A DNA stretch of 64,000 nucleotides from Flavobacterium sharifuzzamanii (GTDB taxonomy: Bacteria > Bacteroidota > Bacteroidia > Flavobacteriales > Flavobacteriaceae). A program made the translations under genes and the position numbers. A model generated the notes under the pieces. That model searched no databases. It was not told the DNA's origin and saw only the letters and a program-made list of their open reading frames with translations. Location: assembly GCF_003254585.1 (NCBI RefSeq), contig NZ_QJGZ01000036.1, forward strand, positions 186,001 through 250,000, given 5' to 3'. How positions within the stretch are numbered: position 1 is the first letter of the stretch; every line of letters begins with the position of its first letter. Positions 23,673 through 31,895 of this stretch are shown here, one piece after another.

Positions 23673-25085
23673 TTATCGAAGTTCTAAAAGTACAACATTT
23701 TCAACATGATGTGTCTGCGGAAACATATCTACAGGTCTCACACGCGTTACTTTGTATTTTTCATCCATTAAAGCCAAATCACGAGCCTGAGTTGCAGAAT
23801 TACAGCTTACATAAACTATTCTTTTTGGAGCAATTTTTAAAATTTGCTCTACTACATCTTTGTGCATTCCGTCACGAGGCGGGTCTGTAATAATAACGTC
23901 TGGTTTTCCGTGCTGTGCAATAAAAGCTTCATTAAAGACTACTTTCATGTCACCAACAAAAAACTCGCAATTTGTAATATTATTGCGTTCTGCATTGGCT
24001 TTAGCATCAATAATAGCTTCTGGAACACTTTCTACTCCAATAACTTTTTTAGCTTTTTTAGAAACGAATTGGGCAATTGTTCCTGTTCCTGTATATAAGT
24101 CATAAACAGTTTCGTTTCCTGTAAGATCAGCAAAATCTCGTGTTATTTTGTATAATTCGTAAGCTTGATCAGAATTTGTCTGGTAAAAAGATTTAGCATT
24201 AATGCTGAATTTTAAACCTTCCATTTCTTCCAAGATATAATCTCTTCCTTTATAAAGAACAACGTCTTGATCGTAAATAGTGTCATTTTGCTTGCCGTTT
24301 ACTACATATTGCAATGAAGTAATCTGAGGGAACTTCTCGTATAAATGGTCAAGGATTAATTCTCTGTTTTCTTTGTCATCTTCAAAGAACTGAATTAAAA
24401 CCATAATTTCTCCTGTAGAAACAGTACGAATCATAACAGTTCTCAATAATCCAGAATGTTCTCTTGGATTAAAAAACGCTAAATTATGTTCGTTAGCAAA
24501 AGCTCTGATTTCGTTACGAATAGCATTTGAAGGATCTTCCTGTAAATGACATTTGTTGATGTCTAGAATTTTATCCCACATTTTCGGAATATGAAAGCCT
24601 AAAGCGTTTCTGTTTCCTAAATCTTCAGTGCTTCCAATTTCTTTTTCTGTAAGCCAACGACTGTTAGAAAAAGAAAATTCCATTTTATTTCTATAAAAGA
24701 ACTGTTTTTCAGAACCTAAAATATCTTCAAATTCTGGAAGTTCGATTTTCCCTATTCTTTGTAAGTGATTTTTAACTTCATTTTGTTTAAATGCAAGCTG
24801 CTGGCTATATTTCATATTTTGCCATTTACAGCCTCCGCACACTCCAAAATGCTCGCAGATCGGATCTACTCTATATTCGGATAATTCATGAAATTTCACA
24901 GCTTTACCTTCGTAATATGCTTTTCTCTTTTTTAATGTCTGTACGTCCACAACATCTCCAGGTACCACATTCGGAATAAAGATAACTTTTCCGTCAGGTG
25001 CTTTGGCTACTGAAACGCCTTTTGCACCAGCATCAAGAACTTGAATTTGATGAAAGACAACTTTGTCTGTATTTTTTCTTCCCAT
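23673..25085 (-). CDS. rlmD: 23S rRNA (uracil-5-)-methyltransferase RlmD
   Basis: A 470-residue enzyme that methylates U1939 of 23S rRNA. It has an N-terminal TRAM domain (IQVLDAGAKGVSVAKAPDGKV), then the iron-sulfur Cys cluster (CEHFGVCGGCKWQ, about 78-90, and a later Cys), then a methyltransferase domain with VYDLYTGTGTIAQF (motif I), DPPRDGMH and VYVSCNSATQARDL containing the catalytic Cys. First gene of the DUF6452/DUF6048 operon. The -7 element ends only 5 bp before the ATG, so the mRNA is likely leaderless. Confidence 0.95.
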   Translation of the reverse strand: MGRKNTDKVVFHQIQVLDAGAKGVSVAKAPDGKVIFIPNVVPGDVVDVQTLKKRKAYYEGKAVKFHELSEYRVDPICEHFGVCGGCKWQNMKYSQQLAFKQNEVKNHLQRIGKIELPEFEDILGSEKQFFYRNKMEFSFSNSRWLTEKEIGSTEDLGNRNALGFHIPKMWDKILDINKCHLQEDPSNAIRNEIRAFANEHNLAFFNPREHSGLLRTVMIRTVSTGEIMVLIQFFEDDKENRELILDHLYEKFPQITSLQYVVNGKQNDTIYDQDVVLYKGRDYILEEMEGLKFSINAKSFYQTNSDQAYELYKITRDFADLTGNETVYDLYTGTGTIAQFVSKKAKKVIGVESVPEAIIDAKANAERNNITNCEFFVGDMKVVFNEAFIAQHGKPDVIITDPPRDGMHKDVVEQILKIAPKRIVYVSCNSATQARDLALMDEKYKVTRVRPVDMFPQTHHVENVVLLELR

Positions 25086-25089
25086 AGCG

Positions 25090-25097
25090 CAAAAATA
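25090..25097 (-). promoter_or_regulatory. -7 element of rlmD
   Basis: The minus strand reads TATTTTTG, an exact TAnnTTTG, with the final G at 25090 and the start codon at 25085. Transcription would start at or next to the ATG. Confidence 0.65.
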
Positions 25098-25179
25098 AGC
25101 CTTTGAAAACTTTTACAAATTTAATTTTTGAAAAAATTTAGAAATTCTTCAAAATATTAGTTTAATTGGCTATAAAAGT

Positions 25180-25187
25180 TAATTTTG
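25180..25187 (+). promoter_or_regulatory. -7 element of the histidine kinase gene
   Basis: TAATTTTG is an exact TAnnTTTG, 57 bp before the start codon. No well-spaced -33 element was seen. Confidence 0.5.
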
Positions 25188-25244
25188 TTTAAGCAATTAC
25201 CCCAGTAAAAACAGCTATTAACCTATGCTTATTCTCATCTTTTT

Positions 25245-26294
25245 ATGAAGTTGTATCATAAACTCTCGCAAATCAGCTTTCTTAAAAAAAGTTACGCATT
25301 CAAATTTTTGTTTGTTGCTTTTATTGGTATTCATATTCCTTTAATTGGAATTTTGTTTTTTGTTTTGTTTTTTGAGCATGAGGTGTCATCAACTTCAATT
25401 CTTATTTTTTCTTTAATCATGACATTGCTGGCAACGGCAATAACGCTTTTGGTTTTAAATAAACTGATAAAACCCATCGCTACGGCTTCAAAAGCTTTGG
25501 ACGATTATAGAACTTCGAGGAAAGTGTCTTCTTTGCCAACAGAATATGCAGATGAAGCGGGATTGCTTTTATGCAACATACAAGAATCTATTAATGAAGC
25601 TGAGAATTTTATTAATGAGAAACAGGATTTAATCTATATGCTTTCGCATGATTTAAAAAATTTTGCCGGAAATCCGCAAGGTTTAGCGCAATTGATTATT
25701 AGCGAAAACCCATCAGAATCGGTTAAGAATCTGGCCGAATTGATTTGCGAGTCAACTGATCTTCAATTTAGATATATAGAGAATTTTATTAAGCTGCTCA
25801 AAGAACAAGACGATGTCGTAAAAGTAAGTCAAGAGGTTAAGATAATTTCGTTTTATAATATTCTTCCTTTTATTAATGAACAAGTAGAACAACGATTATT
25901 AGATAAAAATATAAGACTAGATTTGGTAATAGAATGTTCAGAAGCTAAACTGAAAATAGACGAGGGACTTTTAATTCAGGTTTTGGTAAATCTAATCAGC
26001 AACGCAGTTAAGTTCTCTTATTTTGAAAGTGAAATAAAAGTCAGAATCTTTTCAGAGAATTCAAGATTGATTATAACAGTAAAAGATCACGGAATAGGCT
26101 TTGATAAAAATCAGATTGAAGAATTATTCAAAAAGTTCACAAAAATGAGTCGACTTGGAACTGCAAGCGAAGGTTCTACGGGAATTGGACTTTATTTGTG
26201 CAAAAAAATCATTGAAAGAAATAAAGGACAATTGACAGCATCAAGTAAAGGAAAGAATAAAGGCGCAGAGTTTAGAATTGAATTTGATATTTAA
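25245..26294 (+). CDS. Orphan sensor histidine kinase
   Basis: A 349-residue inner-membrane kinase with two membrane helices (about 19-42 and 51-73) and only a short extracytoplasmic loop. A linker leads to a HisKA-like H-box, MLSHDLKNFAGNPQG (His about 134), and a HATPase_c domain with LVNLISNAVKFSYF (N-box), DHGIGFDKNQI (G1) and STGIGLYLCKKIIE (G2). The short loop suggests it senses membrane or cytoplasmic signals. No response regulator is adjacent, so its partner must be elsewhere. Confidence 0.92.
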   Translation: MKLYHKLSQISFLKKSYAFKFLFVAFIGIHIPLIGILFFVLFFEHEVSSTSILIFSLIMTLLATAITLLVLNKLIKPIATASKALDDYRTSRKVSSLPTEYADEAGLLLCNIQESINEAENFINEKQDLIYMLSHDLKNFAGNPQGLAQLIISENPSESVKNLAELICESTDLQFRYIENFIKLLKEQDDVVKVSQEVKIISFYNILPFINEQVEQRLLDKNIRLDLVIECSEAKLKIDEGLLIQVLVNLISNAVKFSYFESEIKVRIFSENSRLIITVKDHGIGFDKNQIEELFKKFTKMSRLGTASEGSTGIGLYLCKKIIERNKGQLTASSKGKNKGAEFRIEFDI

Positions 26295-26304
26295 AAGAAA
26301 AAAA

Positions 26305-26335
26305 GCTGTTAAGATTTTAGTCTAACAGCCTTTTT
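26305..26335. terminator. Bidirectional terminator between convergent genes
   Basis: GCTGTTA / TAACAGC (7 bp) with an 11-nt loop is followed by TTTTT on the plus strand, and preceded by A-runs that give a T-run on the minus strand. It serves the kinase gene and the lipoprotein gene that ends at 26343. Confidence 0.8.
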
Positions 26336-26342
26336 AAATTTT

Positions 26343-26750
26343 TTAATACAATACAGGATCGTACGATAATTGCGGTTTTCCATCAACACATTTTACGCCT
26401 GTTGGCTGTATAACCATATTATCGCAAAGTATAAGAATATTCCATTTTTTATTAAAGTCAGCATAAGATTGGTTGTATGCTTTTACTTTGTCTAAGAAAA
26501 CTGTCGTATTTGTTTTCTTAGAGTAAACAATGTAGCTATTTCCGCCGCAAGCTAATGGAGCAATAGTTGTAAAACCCCAATCATTAGGATCTGTACACTG
26601 TTGAGTATTATTGCCAGAAAGCTGTGCGATTTCCTCATACATTCGGTCTAACTTTGCTTTCTCTTGTTCTTGAGTAGTTGAAGAATCGTCGCTGTTGCAA
26701 GAAATGAATGTTAGTGATAGAACGAATAATATAAAACTTAATTTTTTCAT
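26343..26750 (-). CDS. Small lipoprotein of unknown function
   Basis: A 135-residue lipoprotein with lipobox TFISC, followed by NSDDSS, an acidic surface-export-like stretch. The domain contains four Cys in two likely pairs (QQCTDPNDW, PLACGGNSY, LILCDNMV, GVKCVDGK), so it should be disulfide-stabilised. No family recognised. Transcribed alone, with its own terminator. Confidence 0.75.
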   Translation of the reverse strand: MKKLSFILFVLSLTFISCNSDDSSTTQEQEKAKLDRMYEEIAQLSGNNTQQCTDPNDWGFTTIAPLACGGNSYIVYSKKTNTTVFLDKVKAYNQSYADFNKKWNILILCDNMVIQPTGVKCVDGKPQLSYDPVLY

Positions 26751-26854
26751 GGTTAGTGATTTTTATGATTAGTTTTATTATTAGATGTGCTAATATAGAA
26801 AAGGTTGCGTGAAAGTTGTAAGAAATTATTTCTCCCGCATTTTAATCTTTTAAG

Positions 26855-26884
26855 AATGCTGAGATTAAAGTAAATCCCAGCATT
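26855..26884. terminator. Hairpin downstream of the aldo/keto reductase gene
   Basis: AATGCTGAGATT / AATCCCAGCATT form a 12-bp stem with one mismatch, followed by eight T residues on the plus strand. The minus strand, on which the neighbouring gene lies, has no T-run, so orientation is puzzling; it may serve as a 3' stabiliser. Confidence 0.45.
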
Positions 26885-26901
26885 TTTTTTAAAATATTAG
26901 T

Positions 26902-27888
26902 TTACCAAATCTGATGAACAGAAGATTTGATCAAATCGTTGTAGATTTTATTCATAGCAGCAATCTGTTCTAAAGTCAATTTTGGAGTATCATAAACTGA
27001 TAAATTTGATAAAACATGTTCAGTTTTTGAAGCACCTGGAATAATGCAACTTATTTCGTCAAAACTCAAAATCCATTGAAGGGCAATGGCTGCCAGATTT
27101 TTTGATTCAGGAAATAAAGCTTTTAGTTCTTCAACAGCTTTTAAACCTAATTCATAATCAATTCCAGAAAAAGTTTCGCCTTTATCAAACGCTTCTCCGT
27201 TACGATTAAAGTTACGGTGATCCTGAGGTTCAAAAGTAGTTTTTGAATCAAATTTACCCGTTAAAAGTCCGCTTGCTAATGGAACTCTTGCAATGATTCC
27301 AATATCTTTCTTTTTAGCTTCTGAGAAAAACAGCTCAGACGGACGTTGACGGAATAAATTGAAGATAATTTGAACTGTAGTTACATTCGAATATTCGATA
27401 GCTTTTAAAGCTTCTTCAACTTTTTCAACACTTACTCCAAGATTAAGAATTTTCCCTTGATCTTTTAATCGGTCAAAAAGTTCAAATATTTCTGGTCGAT
27501 AATAAACCTCTGTAGGAGGGCAGTGCAACTGAATCAAATCCAATGTTTCTAGCCCAGTTCTTTTTAAACTGTCTTCAACAAATTTCTGAAGCACTTTTGG
27601 AGTATATCCTTCATTAGCATGCGGATTTATCTGGCGTCCGCATTTTGTGGCAACAAAAATTCGTTCAGAACGAGAACGAACGACTCTTCCAACGGCAGTT
27701 TCACTTAATCCGTTTTCATAAACATCGGCAGTGTCAATAAAGTTTACGCCATTGTCAATAGCTGTATTCAAAAGTTCATCAGCCGTTTTATCGTCAAAAC
27801 CCGATCCCCATTTTCCGCCAACCTGCCAAGTGCCAAGCGAAATTTCAGAGATATTAAAGTTTGTTTTTCCTAGTTTTCTGTAGATCAT
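26902..27888 (-). CDS. Aldo/keto reductase
   Basis: A 328-residue NADPH-dependent reductase with a (beta/alpha)8 barrel. The catalytic Asp and Tyr lie in NFIDTADVYENG, the catalytic Lys in FVATKCGR, and LIQLHCPP and the C-terminal CIIPGASKTEHV give the remaining signature. Members reduce aldehydes or ketones with varied substrates; nothing local points to one. The gap upstream, to cysM, is made of repeats. Confidence 0.92.
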   Translation of the reverse strand: MIYRKLGKTNFNISEISLGTWQVGGKWGSGFDDKTADELLNTAIDNGVNFIDTADVYENGLSETAVGRVVRSRSERIFVATKCGRQINPHANEGYTPKVLQKFVEDSLKRTGLETLDLIQLHCPPTEVYYRPEIFELFDRLKDQGKILNLGVSVEKVEEALKAIEYSNVTTVQIIFNLFRQRPSELFFSEAKKKDIGIIARVPLASGLLTGKFDSKTTFEPQDHRNFNRNGEAFDKGETFSGIDYELGLKAVEELKALFPESKNLAAIALQWILSFDEISCIIPGASKTEHVLSNLSVYDTPKLTLEQIAAMNKIYNDLIKSSVHQIW

Positions 27889-27894
27889 TTTTTT

Positions 27895-28034
27895 TAAGAT
27901 TCTAAGGTTCTAAGTTGCTGAGATTCTAAGTTTTTTCTCTTAAGTTTCTAAGCTGCTAAGACTCTAAGTGACTAAGTTTTTGTTGTTTTTTCAACTTAGA
28001 AGCTTAGAGTCTTAGCAACTTAGCATCTTTGCTA
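27895..28034. repeat. CTAAGnTTCTAAG word-repeat dyad
   Basis: The whole gap between cysM and the aldo/keto reductase gene is built of CTAAGNTTCTAAG-like words. CTAAGCTGCTAAGACTC (from 27948) is mirrored by AACTTAGAAGCTTAGAG and CTTAGCAACTTAG (27993-28023), so the transcript could fold into a long hairpin. The element abuts the cysM stop codon. Confidence 0.75.
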
Positions 28035-28919
28035 ATCAAATAAATCCGAAGACAAATAACGATCACCGCGATCGCAGATTACAGCAACCACAACTCCGGA
28101 TTCTAATTGTTCGGCGATTTTTAAGGCAACAGCAACAGAACCTCCGCTGCTCATTCCTGCAAAAACACCTTCTTCAAGAGCCAGTCTTTTAGTCATTGCG
28201 CGCGCTTCTTCCTCGCTTACATCGATAACGGTATCCACTTTAGAAGCATCAAATATTTTCGGTAAGTATTCTTGTGGCCATTTACGAATTCCTGGAATCT
28301 GTGAACCATCGCTTGGCTGTGCGCCGATAATCTGTACGTTTGGATTCTTTTCTTTCAAATAAGTAGAAGTTCCAATAATGGTTCCAGTTGTTCCCATAGC
28401 AGAAACGAAATGTGTTACTGTTCCATCGGTATCATTCCAAATTTCAGGACCCGTTGTTTTGTAGTGTGCTTTCCAGTTATCATCATTAGCAAACTGATTC
28501 AGCATCAAATATCCGCCTTGAGCGACTTTTTTATCTGCATAATCTCTAGAACCTATAATTCCTTCGTTTGCAGGCGTAAGAATCACAGTTGCGCCATAAG
28601 CGCGCATAGTTTGAGTACGCTCTTTGGTTGAATCTTCTGGTAAAACCAATTCGATTTCAATACCAAATAACTGTGCAATCATGGCTAAAGCAATTCCTGT
28701 ATTTCCACTGGTTGCTTCAATTAATTTATCTCCTTTTTTGATGTCGCCACGTTCCAGTGCCGCAGCAATCATGTTGTATGCAGCCCTGTCTTTTACACTT
28801 CCTCCTGGATTGTTTCCTTCTAGTTTTAGTAAAAGTTTTACATTTTTATTTTTAACTAGATTGACAGTTTCCATTAACGGAGTATTGCCAATTAGGTTTA
28901 ATAATTTATGTGAATTCAT
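28032..28919 (-). CDS. cysM: Cysteine synthase B (O-acetylserine sulfhydrylase)
   Basis: A 295-residue PLP enzyme making cysteine from O-acetylserine and sulfide. PGGSVKDRAAYNMI holds the PLP Lys (about 41), LIEATSGNTGIALAM is the substrate-binding loop, and GTTGTIIGTSTYLKEKNP the phosphate-binding loop. Absence of the CysK-specific loop and the short length fit CysM. It follows cysE by 1 bp on the same strand, the standard two-step cysteine pathway. Confidence 0.94.
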   Translation of the reverse strand: MNSHKLLNLIGNTPLMETVNLVKNKNVKLLLKLEGNNPGGSVKDRAAYNMIAAALERGDIKKGDKLIEATSGNTGIALAMIAQLFGIEIELVLPEDSTKERTQTMRAYGATVILTPANEGIIGSRDYADKKVAQGGYLMLNQFANDDNWKAHYKTTGPEIWNDTDGTVTHFVSAMGTTGTIIGTSTYLKEKNPNVQIIGAQPSDGSQIPGIRKWPQEYLPKIFDASKVDTVIDVSEEEARAMTKRLALEEGVFAGMSSGGSVAVALKIAEQLESGVVVAVICDRGDRYLSSDLFD

Positions 28920-28920
28920 T

Positions 28921-29712
28921 TTATTTTTTTTCTTTTATTTTGACTTCAGTGGTAGTAGTGTTGGTTACAATAGAATTTTCAGGAATCGATTTTGTAATCC
29001 AGGCGTTTCCTCCAACAATACTGTTTTTTCCAATTACAGTTTCTCCTCCTAAAATTGTTGCATTGGCATAAATGCAAACATTGGCTTCTACAGTTGGATG
29101 TCTTTTGGCATTTTTCATTTCTTTGCTTACGCTTAATGCGCCAAGCGTAACCCCTTGATAGATTTTTACATGTTTTTTAATAACTGAGGTTTCTCCAATT
29201 ACAATACCTGTCGCGTGATCAATAAAAAATGGCGATGCAATATCGGCACCAGCATGAATATCTGTACCTGTGATTCTATGCGCGTATTCGCTCATTAGTC
29301 GAGAAAAAAGCAATAAATCGAGATGATATAATTCGTGGCTTAGTCTGTAAATTGCAATGGCATAAAATCCGGGATAGCCCAGATAAACTTCATCAATGCT
29401 GTTTGAAGCGGGATCATTTTCAAGTATATATTCGGCATCCTGATTTAATTTTTCTAAAACTCCTGGAAGTTTTTCTAAGAAACGATCCCAAATAGATTCG
29501 CATAAATTTTGAGGTTTTTTGCAAGCCAAAACCGCAATTTCTTTAAAACGAAACTCTAATTCGTCAATGCTCTCGTCCAACGCAGCATTAGAATCAAATA
29601 GCGTGTAAAAAAGCTTTTCTGTAAAGTCTTCCGTTTTGGTTTTAATGCCGTAATTTATGTGTGAATGGCTCTTTAAAGCTCTTATGTTTTGTATGATATT
29701 GTCTTTTGTCAC
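28921..29712 (-). CDS. cysE: Serine O-acetyltransferase (EpsC-type)
   Basis: A 263-residue enzyme converting serine to O-acetylserine. The C-terminal left-handed beta-helix is visible in GIVIGETSVIKKHVKIYQGVTLGALSV and ATILGGETVIGKNSIVGGNAW; the catalytic His lies in TGTDIHAGADI. The N-terminal helical part is the flavobacterial type. A longer frame to 29778 adds 22 residues with no family match; the GTG at 29712 opens VTKDNIIQNIRALKSHSH, which fits the family N-terminus better. Operon with cysM. Confidence 0.88.
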   Translation of the reverse strand: MTKDNIIQNIRALKSHSHINYGIKTKTEDFTEKLFYTLFDSNAALDESIDELEFRFKEIAVLACKKPQNLCESIWDRFLEKLPGVLEKLNQDAEYILENDPASNSIDEVYLGYPGFYAIAIYRLSHELYHLDLLLFSRLMSEYAHRITGTDIHAGADIASPFFIDHATGIVIGETSVIKKHVKIYQGVTLGALSVSKEMKNAKRHPTVEANVCIYANATILGGETVIGKNSIVGGNAWITKSIPENSIVTNTTTTEVKIKEKK

Positions 29713-29902
29713 AATGGTAAAAATGAGTGAATAATTTTGGAACGTTAAAAGTAAGGCGTTTTTTGGAAATAAAACCACGATTTAACTAAAGAAATTTTCT
29801 TTACAAGGTTTGATTTGTGATAAAAAACGAATTGTAAACTGTTCTTTTTTATGCAATTCTTAAGAAGTTTATTGCGTAAATTAGCTTTTAAAATATACTA
29901 AA

Positions 29903-30604
29903 ATGAAAAACAATCAAACATTTAAAAGTGACATTTCTGGCATTTCTTTTCCTGAAAATGAAAAAATATACGGAAGGGCAATTCACGATCCTATTTTGGG
30001 ATTAATTAAAAAAGAATATCCTGATTTTGATGCTGAAGACTGTATTTCTATAAATGAATTAAATGTTTACCGTCAAAAATATATATCAAATTATCTTTCT
30101 TCTGAAATTGGAGCACTTTCTGCAATGGAGAAGAATGTTATTTCTTCATTAAAGGAAGATAAATCGATTGTAAGCATTGTAGAAGAAGAGGAAGAGACGA
30201 GAAATCTAGGGCAGATAGTAGCCGATAAAGTGGCTGATTTTGGAGGAAGCTGGACTTTTATTATTTCTTTCGTGGTTTTTATTACGGTTTGGATTGCCTC
30301 AAATGTTTTTATTTTTTTAAACAAAGGATTTGATCCCTATCCGTTTATCCTCTTAAATCTAATTTTGTCTTGTGTGGCAGCTTTGCAGGCGCCCGTAATT
30401 ATGATGAGTCAAAACCGTCAGGAAGAGAAGGATCGTAATCGTGCTAAAAAAGATTTTATGATTAATCTAAAATCAGAATTGGAGATTAGATTGATTCACG
30501 ATAAAATTGATCATTTGATTATGCATCAGCAGCAAGAATTAATCGAAATTCAAAAAGTTCAAATAGAAATGATGAACGATATTTTGGATCAGATTAAGAA
30601 GTGA
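29903..30604 (+). CDS. DUF1003 membrane protein
   Basis: A 233-residue inner-membrane protein. LGQIVADKVADFGGSWTFIISFVVFITVWI opens the DUF1003 core and FILLNLILSCVAALQAPVIMMSQNRQEEKDRNRAK closes it, the most conserved part of the family. Two membrane helices lie between, and the C-terminus is a long charged coiled coil (LEIRLIHDKIDHL to IKK). DUF1003 proteins have no settled function. Transcribed alone. Confidence 0.92.
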   Translation: MKNNQTFKSDISGISFPENEKIYGRAIHDPILGLIKKEYPDFDAEDCISINELNVYRQKYISNYLSSEIGALSAMEKNVISSLKEDKSIVSIVEEEEETRNLGQIVADKVADFGGSWTFIISFVVFITVWIASNVFIFLNKGFDPYPFILLNLILSCVAALQAPVIMMSQNRQEEKDRNRAKKDFMINLKSELEIRLIHDKIDHLIMHQQQELIEIQKVQIEMMNDILDQIKK

Positions 30605-30625
30605 AAGATATTTAAAATCTAAAAT

Positions 30626-30910
30626 CTAAAAATAAAAGTGTTTGAAATAGTAACCGCCAAGCATAAAAAATAGATTTATAATGGCCATTCTCCAAATTAG
30701 TTTTTTATAATTTCTGGACTTATCTAAGAAATGAAATGCTGAAAAAACGAAGAGTAAAAGGCAAGTATAAATGGCGGGATACATTTTAAAAGCTGCCAAA
30801 AATTCGCCTTGAAAAAGTAAGAATAGAGAACGCTGAAAACCGCATCCTAAACAGTCATAACCAAATACGGTTTTGAACATACAAGGAAGCATATATTTTT
30901 CTAAACTCAT
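30626..30910 (-). CDS. DUF2752 small membrane protein
   Basis: A 94-residue protein with the DUF2752 signature CLGCGFQRSLFLLFQGEF close to the start, then two membrane helices. The ATG at 30910 (MSLEKYMLPC) is preferred over one six codons earlier, because family members begin near the YMLPC segment. The CxxCG pair suggests metal binding or a redox role, but none is shown. It lies convergent to the DUF1003 gene. Confidence 0.85.
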   Translation of the reverse strand: MSLEKYMLPCMFKTVFGYDCLGCGFQRSLFLLFQGEFLAAFKMYPAIYTCLLLFVFSAFHFLDKSRNYKKLIWRMAIINLFFMLGGYYFKHFYF

Positions 30911-31018
30911 GGCAGATCTTTTTTGCAATTTTACTAAAAAAATATGACAAACGTTTGGGCAGTATTGAAGCGCTATCTGAAAGTTTTATATTTTTGAAAT
31001 CTCAAAATAAAAGAAAGG

Positions 31019-31192
31019 ATGAAAACTTTTAAAATTATAATAATGATTCTTGCGATTTCGGTTGCGTTATACGAACAGGTTTCGGAAGAAAAAAACATCT
31101 ATATCATGATTGCTGCAATTGTAGTTTTCATGTTCGGAATGATGCAATTGAGTGCAAAAACACCAAGTAAAAATAACGATAAAGAGGAGTAG
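31019..31192 (+). CDS. Very short membrane protein upstream of the Smr gene
   Basis: A 57-residue reading frame (start MKTFKIIIMILAI, end SKNNDKEE) with one or two hydrophobic helices and a charged tail. It has a good AAGAAAGGA ribosome-binding site just before the ATG and its stop is 1 bp before the Smr gene's ATG, so translational coupling is likely. Too short for family recognition, but position, Shine-Dalgarno signal and codon use support it. Confidence 0.65.
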   Translation: MKTFKIIIMILAISVALYEQVSEEKNIYIMIAAIVVFMFGMMQLSAKTPSKNNDKEE

Positions 31193-31193
31193 G

Positions 31194-31745
31194 ATGCTGG
31201 TAAAAGGAGATAAGGTTTCAGTATTAGATGAAGCCATAAACGGAACGGTGGTTTCGGTTAAAAATAACGAAGTTTTAATTGAAACTGAAGATGGTTTTAT
31301 GATGACATTTTTAGTCAATGAACTACTTAAGATTCAAGAAACCAGTAATTTAATGAATTCTATTAAAAGAATTAATTTAGATGAGGTTTCAAAAGAGAAA
31401 ACCGAACCCAAACCGAGAAGTTTCGTCAAAGAAAAGAAAGAAAAGCGTGATGTTGGCGTTCCAGAATTTGATTTGCATATCGAAAAATTGGTTAAAAATA
31501 AACGCGGAATGTCAAACTATGATATCTTGACATTACAGACAGAAACGGCAAAAAGACATATCGAATTTGCGATGCGAAACCGTATTCCGAAAATCGTTTT
31601 TATTCATGGTGTTGGTGAAGGAATTTTAAAAGCCGAACTTGATTTTTTATTGGGCCGTTATGACGGAATTGATTTTAAAGATGCCAATTATCAGAAATAT
31701 GGACTTGGAGCTACTGAAGTTTATATAAGACAAAACAATAAATAA
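31194..31745 (+). CDS. Smr-domain protein with N-terminal DUF2027-like region
   Basis: A 183-residue protein. The N-terminal third has repeated beta strands (VLVKGDKVSVLDEAINGTVVSVKN, DGFMMTFLVNEL) resembling the DUF2027 part; a Lys-rich linker follows; then the Smr domain: EFDLHIEKLV (DLHG-like) and FIHGVGEGILKAELDFLL (the H-G-x-G loop). Smr domains nick or bind branched nucleic acid in MutS2 and are also found alone. Coupled to the short gene upstream. Confidence 0.88.
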   Translation: MLVKGDKVSVLDEAINGTVVSVKNNEVLIETEDGFMMTFLVNELLKIQETSNLMNSIKRINLDEVSKEKTEPKPRSFVKEKKEKRDVGVPEFDLHIEKLVKNKRGMSNYDILTLQTETAKRHIEFAMRNRIPKIVFIHGVGEGILKAELDFLLGRYDGIDFKDANYQKYGLGATEVYIRQNNK

Positions 31746-31794
31746 AACAGCTTTTAAAAGCATAAAACAGCTTACTGTAAAGCATAAAAAAAAC

Positions 31795-31851
31795 GTCTGT
31801 TTTTTGATTCGATTTAGTTATAAAATCATCTCAAAAAACAGACATTTTTTT
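31795..31851 (+). terminator. Terminator after the Smr gene
   Basis: A 13-bp stem GTCTGTTTTTTGA / TCAAAAAACAGAC around a 23-nt loop ends in seven T residues. Confidence 0.75.
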
Positions 31852-31895
31852 GTAAGAATTATTTTTGTAGATTTCTTTTCAGAAAATCTCTTTTT

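Noticed and set aside
26855..26884. Terminator for the aldo/keto reductase gene
   Set aside because: Kept only as a hairpin of unclear use, because the T-run lies on the strand opposite to the gene.
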